From: Anaerolineales bacterium
GTDB lineage: Bacteria > Chloroflexota > Anaerolineae > Anaerolineales > JABWBV01
DNA length: 49,831 nucleotides
Assembly (NCBI GenBank): GCA_020634875.1
Contig: JACKAX010000027.1
Location: forward strand, 1 to 49,831
Direction of reading: 5' to 3'
Part shown: positions 33,164 through 41,320 of the stretch, piece by piece
How positions within the stretch are numbered: position 1 is the stretch's first letter
Layout of the letters: each line of letters begins with the position of its first letter
Translations under genes and position numbers: made by a program
Notes under the pieces: model-generated
Seen by the model: only the letters and a program-made list of their open reading frames with translations
Told to the model about the DNA's origin: nothing
Database searches by the model: none

Positions 33164-35485
33164 ATGACAATCCCGGCTTCTACCAACCTCATCCCCCCCC
33201 TCCTCGCCGCCCTCCAGCACCCGAACCCTCCCGTCCGGGCCGGGGCGGCGATTGCTTTAGGCAAAAGAAAAGACGCCCGCGCGATCGAACCCCTCGCCGA
33301 CCTCCTCGAAGACCCGGTCCACCTCGTCTACACCAGTGCTGAACGCGCCCTTAGCCTGATCGGGAGCCTCGCCGTGGGAACACTCATGGCGGTCATCCAG
33401 GCTCCACCCTCCCTCGACTCTGCCTCCCGTGCCTACGAGGCCCTGCGCGCCATCCGCGATCCCCAAGCGATTGACCTGCTCATCGCCGCCACCGCCTACG
33501 AAGAACCCTTCATCCGTTGGGGCGCGCTCGAAGCCCTCGGGGAAATGCGCGCCATCCCCGCTCTCGCCGCCCTCATCGAAGCGGTGCGCCACCCCGACGA
33601 GACTACCCGCCAACACGCCATCACTGCTCTCGGCAAACTCGGCTGCCCGGAAGGGATTCAACCCATCACCACCCAACTCAACGAACCCAACTGGCAAATG
33701 CGCGTCACTGCCGTCACAGCACTGGGCCGCATCGGCAGCGAAGACGCCATCCTCCCCCTCCTCACCGCCATGCGTGACCCCACCCCCCAGGTTCGCGAAA
33801 CCGCCGGAGAAATGTTGACCCATCTCCCTACTGCCTCCGGGGAAGTCTTCGTCAGCGCACTCAACGGGGCCGATGCCTGGACGCGCCGCCAACTTGCCCT
33901 GGCGATGGGCGCGATTGGTTACACGCGCGGTATCCCTGTTTTGGAAAACATGGCCCTCGACGACGACGATGTGCGCGTCCGTCTGAGCGCGGCGCAAAGC
34001 CTGGCCCTGCTCCACCACCCGCGCGGGGAAACGGTCATCCTACGCACGCTCAACGCCCCCAGCGCCCAAACCCGCACCTGGGCCGCGATTGCCCTCGGCA
34101 ACGTGGGCAACCCGAAAGCCCTGCCCCCCTTGTTGGGGAATGACGAACTTCCGCTCCCCAAAACCCCCGCCGACGCGCGACAAGTGACTGCGGAAATGGT
34201 CGCCGCCCTCAAACGGATCGGTGCCCCTGCCGTGCCCCGTCTCCTCGAAGGTCTTGCCTCCCCCGACCGGGTTCGGCAGGAGATCGCTTTTAGAGCTTTG
34301 ACCGAAATCGGGCCGGTGGCCGTAACCGCGTTGTTGGACGCGCTAACCAATCCCCTAACCCCTGCCGTACACCAACAGATCATCCGCCTCCTCGGCCTGG
34401 CGGGCGACTCCCGCGCGGTCGAACCGCTTGCGGACATTTTACGGCGCGGTGCAACGTCCACCTTTTCCCCGCGCGGCGTGGTGAGTGCACTGTACGATTC
34501 CACGGTAGAAGCGCGTAAACTGGCCGCCGACGCGTTAGGGAATCTGGCCCTGCCCGCGTGCGTGCCGCCTTTGCTCTCCGCCACCCGCTTTGACCTGGAT
34601 CAGGAAGTGCGGGAACGCGCTGCCCGCGCCTTAGCTACTCTTGGGGATGCGGACAGCGTATTGCAATTGGCTGAACCGCAAATCTTTGGAGAAGCGAGCC
34701 GGGCGTTTTTAAGTCTTTTGATGTTGCTGTTGGTGGGGGGAACCCTAGGGGTGTTTGCCCGATTGATCGGGTATGGGCGGGTAGGGCTGTTGGCGGGGTT
34801 GGCAGCCGGGGCTGCGGTAGGATTGGTGGATGGGCTGACCGGGCACAAGCGGACAATGCAGGGGGCGATGTTCGGATTGGGTGCGGTAGCCTTGTGGGGT
34901 GTGTTCGGCTCGATGTTTATGGGCAGTCCGCCTGTGAGGGAACTTGTCCACTTGGTCCCTGTGCGGATTGGTGCGTTATTTTTGGGGAGTGTTGGGATTG
35001 TGGGGGGGCTGATCGGGCACAACCCGTTGATCGGGCTTTATCGTGCCCGGTACGTGCCACGGGGATGTCTGTCGCTGACGTGGCCGGTCGTGTGGGGGGG
35101 CGCGGGGGCGTTGGCGGGGGGCGTGAGCGGCGCGGTTTTGATCATCCGGGCGAATGATCCGGCCTTTTTTTCCTGGTTGGGGGGGATTGCGTTAGGCGTT
35201 TTGCTGGTGGTATCCTGGCTCCAACGCGGGAACCGGGTTGAATTGCAAAGAGGGTTGATGATTGCTCTGGGGCTGTTGGGGATGGTGGTCTTGAGTCTGG
35301 CTTTTGCCCTAAGTATTCCAACCGTGTTCACCGCCTGGCTGATGCCGCTTTTTCCGGCGGTGGGGGCCGCGATAGGTTTTCAACCCCAGCCTTTGATCCG
35401 GCGGATGGCGGGGCTTTTCGTGGGGATAATCAGCGGGTTTATTGGCGCGGGGTTGGGCGTGTGGGTGATGGGGCTGTTCGTCTGA
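33164..35485 (+). CDS. HEAT-repeat protein with polytopic membrane C-terminus
   Basis: 773 residues. Residues 1-510 are PBS-lyase-type HEAT repeats (for example NPPVRAGAAIALGKRKDARAIEPLADLL, EPFIRWGALEALGEM, TRQHAITALGKLG, WQMRVTAVTALGRIG, TRTWAAIALGNVG, VRERAARALATLG). Residues 515-773 hold about nine Gly-rich membrane helices. There is no signal peptide, so the HEAT solenoid should be cytosolic and tethered to the membrane. The role is unknown; such solenoids usually bind protein partners. The TGA stop overlaps the ATG of the next small membrane protein (TGATG), implying coupled translation and joint function. Confidence 0.8.
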   Translation: MTIPASTNLIPPLLAALQHPNPPVRAGAAIALGKRKDARAIEPLADLLEDPVHLVYTSAERALSLIGSLAVGTLMAVIQAPPSLDSASRAYEALRAIRDPQAIDLLIAATAYEEPFIRWGALEALGEMRAIPALAALIEAVRHPDETTRQHAITALGKLGCPEGIQPITTQLNEPNWQMRVTAVTALGRIGSEDAILPLLTAMRDPTPQVRETAGEMLTHLPTASGEVFVSALNGADAWTRRQLALAMGAIGYTRGIPVLENMALDDDDVRVRLSAAQSLALLHHPRGETVILRTLNAPSAQTRTWAAIALGNVGNPKALPPLLGNDELPLPKTPADARQVTAEMVAALKRIGAPAVPRLLEGLASPDRVRQEIAFRALTEIGPVAVTALLDALTNPLTPAVHQQIIRLLGLAGDSRAVEPLADILRRGATSTFSPRGVVSALYDSTVEARKLAADALGNLALPACVPPLLSATRFDLDQEVRERAARALATLGDADSVLQLAEPQIFGEASRAFLSLLMLLLVGGTLGVFARLIGYGRVGLLAGLAAGAAVGLVDGLTGHKRTMQGAMFGLGAVALWGVFGSMFMGSPPVRELVHLVPVRIGALFLGSVGIVGGLIGHNPLIGLYRARYVPRGCLSLTWPVVWGGAGALAGGVSGAVLIIRANDPAFFSWLGGIALGVLLVVSWLQRGNRVELQRGLMIALGLLGMVVLSLAFALSIPTVFTAWLMPLFPAVGAAIGFQPQPLIRRMAGLFVGIISGFIGAGLGVWVMGLFV

Positions 35486-35784
35486 TGGAAATTTATTGCG
35501 TTTTACTGCTGATTGTTTTGATGGTGGCCTCAGCTTATTGGGGTACGAAAAGCCGAATGCGATATGGAAAAAAACTCCTCGCCATGACGCCCGAACAAAA
35601 GAAGCATTGGACAAACTTCATGACCCGCCGGAATTTTTATCTGATAGCGAGTATTCTGGTGGTCGCGTTCCTTTTCTTTCTTTGGGATGGGTTTGTCCAA
35701 ATGGGTGGGTTTTTGTTGGCATTTGTTACAATTATAGCGATTGTGATACTCTTTAATTATCTCGAAGACAAAATTATTCATTAG
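35485..35784 (+). CDS. small membrane protein coupled to the HEAT-membrane gene
   Basis: 99 residues from the ATG at 35485, which shares its A with the preceding TGA. An N-terminal helix (about residues 4-18), a charged middle (KSRMRYGKKLLAMTPEQKKHWTNFMTRRN) and two more helices near the C-terminus (YLIASILVVAFLFFLW and GGFLLAFVTIIAIVILF) are clear. I do not recognise a family. It is probably an inner-membrane partner of the HEAT protein. It is slightly more AT-rich than its neighbours. Confidence 0.6.
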   Translation: MEIYCVLLLIVLMVASAYWGTKSRMRYGKKLLAMTPEQKKHWTNFMTRRNFYLIASILVVAFLFFLWDGFVQMGGFLLAFVTIIAIVILFNYLEDKIIH

Positions 35785-35798
35785 CCCCGAGAAATCCC

Positions 35799-36521
35799 AT
35801 GACTGACCTCCTCTACCAAACTGACTCCTACCTCCAAACTTTCGTTGCCACCGTCTCTGCAATAGACGAAACCTTGCATGGCGTGATCCTCGACCGGACT
35901 GCGTTCTACCCTGGCGGGGGCGGGCAACCCGCGGATCGGGGGACGATCACCGCGGAGGAAACCGTCTACACCATGCCGCGCATCAAACGCGTCGAGGGGC
36001 AACTCGTCCACCTGCTGGAAGGGGAGGGGCCATTGCCCGCGGTCGGGACGGAGGTGGTGGGGCAATTGGATTGGGCTTTGCGCTATAAACTGATGCGAAC
36101 GCACACGGCGATGCACATTCTTTGCGGCGTGGTGTTTCGCGATTACGGGGCGTCGGTCACGGGTGGGGATATGGAACCCCTCAAGGGGCGGATGGATTTT
36201 GAATTTGAGACGATGCGCGCGGAGTTGGTGGGGGCGATTGAGACCGCGATCAATAAAGAGGTGGAAGCGGCCCGCGAGGTGCGGGTGAAAATCCTGCCGC
36301 GCCAGGAAGCCTTTCAAATCCCCGATCTGATCCGCACAAAGATCAACCTCCTCCCCCCCGGTATCGCCGAAGTCCGCACGTTGGAGTTGGTCGGGCTGGA
36401 TTTGCAGGCGGATGGTGGCACGCACGTTCACAACACATCCGAAGTCGGGCGAATGCGCGTGGTTGACTACAAGAGTAAAGGGAAGATCAATAAGCGGATT
36501 TATGTTGAGTTGGATGAGTAA
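35799..36521 (+). CDS. AlaX-type alanyl-tRNA editing protein
   Basis: 240 residues, the medium-size AlaX form (partial OB-like N-domain plus editing domain). AlaX hydrolyses Ser- or Gly-tRNA-Ala made in error by AlaRS. The N-domain has FYPGGGGQPADRGTI. The zinc site starts with H102-TAM-H106 (MRTHTAMHILCGVVF) and continues at LDLQADGGTHVHNTSEVG, where the usual C-x-x-x-H ligand pair reads D205-GGT-H209: the Cys position is Asp. The Thr of GGTH is kept. A GAG site about seven bases before the ATG gives weak support for the start. Confidence 0.87.
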   Translation: MTDLLYQTDSYLQTFVATVSAIDETLHGVILDRTAFYPGGGGQPADRGTITAEETVYTMPRIKRVEGQLVHLLEGEGPLPAVGTEVVGQLDWALRYKLMRTHTAMHILCGVVFRDYGASVTGGDMEPLKGRMDFEFETMRAELVGAIETAINKEVEAAREVRVKILPRQEAFQIPDLIRTKINLLPPGIAEVRTLELVGLDLQADGGTHVHNTSEVGRMRVVDYKSKGKINKRIYVELDE

Positions 36522-36522
36522 T

Positions 36523-36577
36523 GAGGGATAAAGTGATAAGTGACGAGTGAAAGGCTCACTTTTTCACTTTATCCCTC
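36523..36577 (+). terminator. hairpin after alaX
   Basis: GAGGGATAAAGTG (36523-36535) and CACTTTATCCCTC (36565-36577) form a perfect 13-bp stem. The loop holds further GTGATAAG/GTGACGAGTG words. It begins one base past the alaX stop. A short TTG-TTTT run follows, so it may terminate transcription. Confidence 0.65.
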
Positions 36578-36619
36578 TTGTTTTATGTTCTACGTTTTTT
36601 TCGTTCAAAGGAGTTGACT

Positions 36620-37768
36620 ATGGAATACGATCTCGTTTTTGAAGGTGGTGGTGCGAAAGGTATCGTCTTTGTCGGCGCGATGCAGGAGTTTGAAGCTCGC
36701 GGGCATACCGTTGGGCGCATCATGGGCACATCGGCGGGCGCAATCACCGCTACCCTGCTTGCGGCTGGATACAGCGCGAAGCAGATGTTAGAAGTGATCA
36801 ACGAGCGTCTTCCTGGACCTGAGAAGAAACCCCGTTTTTCAACCTTTATGGATGTCCCGCCCCGGTTTGACCAGGATCATGTGGACAACAGCCTGATTTA
36901 TCTGCTTTTTAGCGGCATTGACATCCCCTTAATCGCAGATTCCCTGGAAGCGCAGATAGACGCCAAGATTATGAAAAAACTCCTGGAGTATCCCTCCTTC
37001 CGGCAGTTATTCTCTTTTGTGGAACGCGGCGGACTGTATTCAGGAGATCTGTTTCTGTTTTGGTTCCGCGAAAAACTCAATGCGGGCGGGCGCGTACTGG
37101 GCAACACCACCCTCAAACAATTTCACGAGCAAACAGGCAAAGACCTAACCGTGATGGCTTCCGATACGTCTGGGCAGGAATTACTGGTGCTTAATCACCG
37201 GACCGCACCCAATTTGCCCACCGCGTGGGCGGTGCGGATGTCCATGTCTATCCCCTTCGTCTGGCAAGAGGTTATCTGGCTGAAGGAATGGGGCCTGTAT
37301 CGGGGACGCGACATCACCGGACACTGGATTGTGGACGGCGGCGCACTATCGAATTTCCCGATTGACCATTTTTTGGATGACACACTCGAAATTCGCGAGG
37401 TAATGGGGCCAGACAAAGGGTCAGGCAATGTTGTCGGCTTTTTGATTGATGATACTATCCCGGTGCCCAATCTTCCCGCAAAGCCGGGTACGGAAAAGGC
37501 TAAAACCGAACTCGACAAGCGTTGGTTTATCGTTCTTGACCGGGTGAACAATCTGATCAACACCATCACACAGGCACACGACAAATCTACAATGCTGGCC
37601 TATAAAAACAACGTCTGCCACCTGCCCGCAAAGGGGGTGGGCACCGTTGAATTTGATATGACCAACGACCGCATCAATACCCTCATGGCAGGCGGTCTCA
37701 ACGCGGCCCGCGAATACTTCAACGGCCTCAATCGCCTCGCCCGCCCCCGCCCAAGCAGCGGACGCTAA
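36620..37768 (+). CDS. patatin-like phospholipase
   Basis: 382 residues from the ATG at 36620, with AAGGAG six bases upstream. The motifs are YDLVFEGGGAKGIVFVGAM (oxyanion loop), IMGTSAGAI (Ser nucleophile near residue 40) and WIVDGGALSNFPIDHF (dyad Asp). It should hydrolyse acyl esters of lipids in the cytosol or at the membrane face; no signal peptide is present. It differs from the patatin at 10674 in length and in its C-terminal half. The upstream hairpin separates it from alaX. Confidence 0.88.
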   Translation: MEYDLVFEGGGAKGIVFVGAMQEFEARGHTVGRIMGTSAGAITATLLAAGYSAKQMLEVINERLPGPEKKPRFSTFMDVPPRFDQDHVDNSLIYLLFSGIDIPLIADSLEAQIDAKIMKKLLEYPSFRQLFSFVERGGLYSGDLFLFWFREKLNAGGRVLGNTTLKQFHEQTGKDLTVMASDTSGQELLVLNHRTAPNLPTAWAVRMSMSIPFVWQEVIWLKEWGLYRGRDITGHWIVDGGALSNFPIDHFLDDTLEIREVMGPDKGSGNVVGFLIDDTIPVPNLPAKPGTEKAKTELDKRWFIVLDRVNNLINTITQAHDKSTMLAYKNNVCHLPAKGVGTVEFDMTNDRINTLMAGGLNAAREYFNGLNRLARPRPSSGR

Positions 37769-37787
37769 ACCATTTTCTAACTTATAC

Positions 37788-37852
37788 GCAGAAGGCACAG
37801 AAAACACAGAAGAAATTTTAGAAAATCTGTGTTCTTTTGTGCCTTCTATGCG
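37788..37852. repeat. hairpin built from CAGAA/CACAGAA words
   Basis: GCAGAAGGCACAGAAAACACAG faces a mirrored arm ending in TTGTGCCTTCTATGC, giving an imperfect stem of about 20 bp with an AT loop. Within each arm, the CACAGAA-like word repeats. It lies between the patatin and E1 genes. Confidence 0.65.
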
Positions 37853-37878
37853 CTCTGTGCACGCTATCAGGACTCCTC

Positions 37879-39891
37879 ATGCCCGATTGGAATCTCGTTG
37901 CCCGACTGGTGCTCACCTCCCGCGCGATCGACACCCTCGAAGAAACCGAACTCGCCCCCAACGGTAAAATCACCTACCAATTTTCCTCCAAAGGCCACGA
38001 ACTTGCCCAAATCTTACTCGGCCTCGCCCTCGATCAGGGACACGACGCCGCCACCGTGTACTACCGCTCCCGCCCATTTATGCTCGCCAGCGGCCTGACC
38101 CCGCGCGAATCCTTCGCCGCAGACATGGCCCTTGCCAACTCCCCTTCGGAGGGGCGAGATGTAGGGGTGGTGTACTCGATGCAGCGGCGTTCTGTCGAAC
38201 GGCGGGACAAAGCCATCGTCTTGCCTGCGTCGGGAGATGTGGGGGCACAGTACACGCCCGCGGCGGGGTGGGCGCAGGCGGTGCGGTATCACCAACGCGT
38301 ACTGAACGATTATGCCTGGAATGGCGCCATCGCCGTCGCGCTGGGCGGGGATGGTTCAGTAGCGTCCAACGGGTTTTGGGCGGCGCTCACCCTCGCGACC
38401 ACGCTCCACCTGCCGATGCTGTTTTTCATCGAAGACAACGGCTACGGCATCTCTGTTCCCCGCCATTTTCAAACCCCAGGCGGCAACATTGCCACCAACC
38501 TGGAAGGGTTCGGCAACCTGCGCGTGCTTGAAGGCCCCGGCTATTTTCCGCCCACCACTGCAGGCCTGATCGAAACTGCCCTCGCCCACGTCCGTGAGGG
38601 CAACGGCCCCTGTCTGCTTCGCCTCACCGTGCCCCGTTTGCAAGGCCATACTTTTGGCGAAGACCAAACTGCCTACAAAACCAAAGCGCAAATCGAGGCC
38701 GAGCAGGAAATAGACCCCCTCAAACTCCTGCAAGAATTTGTCCAAGACCAACTGGATTGGTATGCGCTCGAAGCCGAAGTAAACGCCCATGTCCGCCGCG
38801 AGATGGAAGCCGCCCTCAATTTTCCGAATCCCGACCCGGCAGAAGTGGAAAAGCATTTGTTTGCAGTGAGTGCGCCCACACCTTCGAGTGCAGAAGAAAT
38901 TTCAGAACCCACCGGTCCGCGCATCAACATGGTCGAGGCCATTCGCCGAACGCTGGAAACGGAACTGGCGCGGGACCCGCGGATGATGGTGTTTGGGGAG
39001 GATGTTGGGCCGCGCGGGGGTGTGCATCGGGCGACATTGGGGTTACAGGCACGATTTGGGGAGATGCGGGTGTTTGACACTTCGCTTTCCGAAGAAGGAA
39101 TCATTGGCCGCGCGGGGGGAATGGCTTATTCGGGATTACGCCCCGTGCCGGAGATTCAATTCCGTAAGTACGCGGATCCCGCCCACGAACAGATTCATGA
39201 CCTGGGGTGGGTGCGCTGGCGGACGGCAGGGAAATTTACTGCCCCGGTTGTGGTGCGGATGCCGGTCGGGTACAGCCGCCGGACGGGGGACCCCTGGCAT
39301 TCGGTGGTAGACGAAGTCAGTTACGCGCACATGCAAGGCTGGCGGATCGCGGTTCCCTCGAATGTTACGGATGCGGTTGGGTTGCTCCGCACCGCCCTCC
39401 GCGGGGATGATCCGACAATCTTTTTTGAGCACCGCGCGTTGTACGATACCCCGATCTCCCGCCGCCCTTACCCTGGTGATGAATATACGATTCCGTTCGG
39501 GGTTGCGGCGACCGTGCAGGAAGGGAAATATTTGACGGTGGTCAGTTGGGGGGAGATGTTGCACCGGTGCGTAGAAGCCGCACAACCGTTTGGCGAGGAT
39601 GTGGAAATTCTCGACCTGCGGACGCTAATCCCCTGGGATCGAGAAGCGGTGCTGGCCTCGGTGCGGAAAACGGGGAAGGTGTTGATCGCGCACGAGGACA
39701 CGCACACCGCAGGGTTCGGGGGCGAAATCGGGGCCACGATTGCGGAGGAAGCTTTCACGGCACTGGATGCCCCGATCCAACGGGTGTGTACCCGCGATGT
39801 GCCCGTCCCGTACAACATTCCGATGATGGACATGGTCATCCCGACTGTGGCGCTTATTCGCCAGAAAATGGAAGCACTTTTGGGGTGGTAG
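37879..39891 (+). CDS. 2-oxoacid dehydrogenase E1, fused alpha and beta subunits
   Basis: 670 residues from the ATG at 37879 (MPDWNLVARL). The first half is an E1 alpha subunit: KGHELAQILLGLALDQGHD, VYYRSRPFMLASG, and the thiamine diphosphate motif GGDGSVASNGFWAALTLAT...EDNGYGIS. After a linker (about 320-355) comes an E1 beta subunit: MVEAIRRTLETELARDPRMMVFGEDVG, FDTSLSEEGIIGRAGGMAYSG, EIQFRKYADPAHEQI, ... VLIAHEDTHTAGFGGEIGA. It decarboxylates a branched-chain 2-oxoacid or pyruvate and passes the acyl group to lipoyl-E2. Fusion of the two subunits is less common than separate genes. No E2, E3 or lipoate gene is nearby. Confidence 0.9.
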   Translation: MPDWNLVARLVLTSRAIDTLEETELAPNGKITYQFSSKGHELAQILLGLALDQGHDAATVYYRSRPFMLASGLTPRESFAADMALANSPSEGRDVGVVYSMQRRSVERRDKAIVLPASGDVGAQYTPAAGWAQAVRYHQRVLNDYAWNGAIAVALGGDGSVASNGFWAALTLATTLHLPMLFFIEDNGYGISVPRHFQTPGGNIATNLEGFGNLRVLEGPGYFPPTTAGLIETALAHVREGNGPCLLRLTVPRLQGHTFGEDQTAYKTKAQIEAEQEIDPLKLLQEFVQDQLDWYALEAEVNAHVRREMEAALNFPNPDPAEVEKHLFAVSAPTPSSAEEISEPTGPRINMVEAIRRTLETELARDPRMMVFGEDVGPRGGVHRATLGLQARFGEMRVFDTSLSEEGIIGRAGGMAYSGLRPVPEIQFRKYADPAHEQIHDLGWVRWRTAGKFTAPVVVRMPVGYSRRTGDPWHSVVDEVSYAHMQGWRIAVPSNVTDAVGLLRTALRGDDPTIFFEHRALYDTPISRRPYPGDEYTIPFGVAATVQEGKYLTVVSWGEMLHRCVEAAQPFGEDVEILDLRTLIPWDREAVLASVRKTGKVLIAHEDTHTAGFGGEIGATIAEEAFTALDAPIQRVCTRDVPVPYNIPMMDMVIPTVALIRQKMEALLGW

Positions 39892-39901
39892 GGAGATCGT
39901 T

Positions 39902-40057
39902 TATACTATTGTAGATCACCCTTACTCCAAACTTCGGAAATCTTTGAGACACTTTTGAGAAGAGGTTGCGTTTGCAAACAGGTATTTGAAAGGCAAGGTT
40001 GTTGTTTCGAGATTTCCGAAGTTTTGCTTGAGTTTAGTACCTTGTGGAGGTAGCCCA
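39902..40057 (+). promoter_or_regulatory. structured leader of the PAS-MBL pair
   Basis: A possible -10 box TATACT lies at 39902-39907. Downstream, AACTTCGGAAATCT (39930-39943) and AGATTTCCGAAGTT (40010-40023) are perfect 14-bp reverse complements about 66 bases apart, so the transcript can form a long stem with a folded interior. GGAGG precedes the ATG by seven bases. No T tract follows the stem, so control of translation or RNA stability is more likely than termination. Confidence 0.45.
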
Positions 40058-40450
40058 ATGTCCCAACAAGAAATTGAAGTGATTTTGGCACGACATCTGG
40101 CCGAATATCTTGCCATGCCGATCCTCATTACCGAGCCAAACGGGGATTTGTTATTTTTTAATGAACCGGCAGAAATCATTTTGGGGGTCCGCTATGATGA
40201 AACGGGACCTATGCCTGCTGAAAAATGGAGTGCGATGTTTCGTTCTCTGGATGAGGATGGCAACCCTCTCCCAGATGAAGAGCGTCCAATTATGACAGCA
40301 CTAACCTGTAGGTGCCCCATTCACAAAAAATTATGGATTTACAGGCAGGATGGTGCGATGCGTCAGTTGGCGGTGACCGCGTTTCCGTTGATTGCCCAGG
40401 CTGGACGCTTTTTAGGGGTGCTGGCGGTTTTTTGGGAGGTGGTGTCATGA
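40058..40450 (+). CDS. small PAS-domain protein
   Basis: 130 residues from the ATG at 40058 with an ideal GGAGG site. After a short helix (MSQQEIEVILARHLAEYL), residues 18-125 form a single PAS fold: ITEPNGDLLFFNEPAEIILGVRYDE, RSLDEDGNPLPDEERPIMTALTCRCPIHKKLWIYRQDG, LAVTAFPLIAQAGRFLGVLAVFWEV. The proline-rich DGNPLPDEERP segment is common in PAS domains of this class. There is no output domain. Its TGA overlaps the ATG of the next gene (ATGA), so the PAS protein is probably a sensor partner of the downstream hydrolase. Confidence 0.8.
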   Translation: MSQQEIEVILARHLAEYLAMPILITEPNGDLLFFNEPAEIILGVRYDETGPMPAEKWSAMFRSLDEDGNPLPDEERPIMTALTCRCPIHKKLWIYRQDGAMRQLAVTAFPLIAQAGRFLGVLAVFWEVVS

Positions 40451-41304
40451 AGGTGAGATTGTGGGGTACGCGTGGTTCCCTGGCCTCGCCGGGGCCGGAT
40501 ACGGTGCGGTACGGGGGGAATACATCGTGCGTTTCGGTAGAGGGGGCGGAGGGAACGTTGTTGGTTTTGGATGCGGGAACGGGGATACGTTTGTTGGGGG
40601 GAGAATTGCCAGCAAACGCAACCTGTGTCCATATTTTGCTCACGCATTTGCACATGGATCATCTTCAGGGTTTGCCGTTTTTTGCGCCGCTGCGCCGTTC
40701 GGGCGTGGAAGTGCATATTTACGGTCCGGCGAGTACCACACTCAGTCTGAGTTCCCGGCTTCAACGGTATCTCTCGCCCCCGCTGTTTCCCGTCAACGTG
40801 CGGGAACTCCCCTCGGATTTACATTTTCACGAACTGCCCGCCGACACGGTCGAGATCGGGGAATTCCGCGTGAAGGCGCAACTGGTCCTCCACCCGAACC
40901 CGACGATTGGGTATCACATCGAAGAGGGGGTGTCACACGCGCGGGGCACGCTCACCTACCTGCCCGATCATGAACCGGCGTTGGGGGTTTCTAACTTTCC
41001 ACGTAACAAAGAGTGGACTTCGGGTTATGCGCTGGCGGAGGGTTCGGATTTGCTTATTCACGACGCCCAGTACACCGGCCCGGAATATCAGGCGCGGATG
41101 GGGTTTGGGCATAGCAGTATTCGTCAAACGTTTCAATTTGCGGCGTTGACCAATGTGCGGAACTTGGTTCCCTTTCACCATGATCCGACGCATTGCGATG
41201 ATGATTTGGATGCGATGTTGGAAGAAATGACAGGGGAAATGTGTCCCGCGTTTGGTGTTGTGCCAGGCAAAGAGGGGACGGTCATTATGGTAGGGGGGAG
41301 TTAA
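40447..41304 (+). CDS. metallo-beta-lactamase fold hydrolase (PhnP/phosphodiesterase-like)
   Basis: 285 residues from the ATG at 40447, which overlaps the PAS gene stop. The start MKVRLWGTRGSLASPGPDTVRYGGNTSCV marks the MBL subgroup related to PhnP and cyclic-nucleotide phosphodiesterases. The metal site is HLHMDHLQGLPFFAPL, followed by PDHEPAL (about 175-180), IHDAQYT, GHSSI and PFHHDPTHCDD. Members cleave phosphodiester bonds, including cyclic ones. Coupling to a PAS sensor suggests signal-dependent phosphodiesterase activity. Start and stop are clear; the 16-base spacer to the antiporter gene suggests an operon. Confidence 0.87.
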   Translation: MKVRLWGTRGSLASPGPDTVRYGGNTSCVSVEGAEGTLLVLDAGTGIRLLGGELPANATCVHILLTHLHMDHLQGLPFFAPLRRSGVEVHIYGPASTTLSLSSRLQRYLSPPLFPVNVRELPSDLHFHELPADTVEIGEFRVKAQLVLHPNPTIGYHIEEGVSHARGTLTYLPDHEPALGVSNFPRNKEWTSGYALAEGSDLLIHDAQYTGPEYQARMGFGHSSIRQTFQFAALTNVRNLVPFHHDPTHCDDDLDAMLEEMTGEMCPAFGVVPGKEGTVIMVGGS

Positions 41305-41320
41305 CCTATGCGGAGTTTGT

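Noticed and set aside
38138..38160. small palindrome CCCCTTCGGAGGGG inside the E1 gene as a possible inserted element
   Set aside because: The protein aligns across it with the normal E1 alpha layout, so no insertion is needed.
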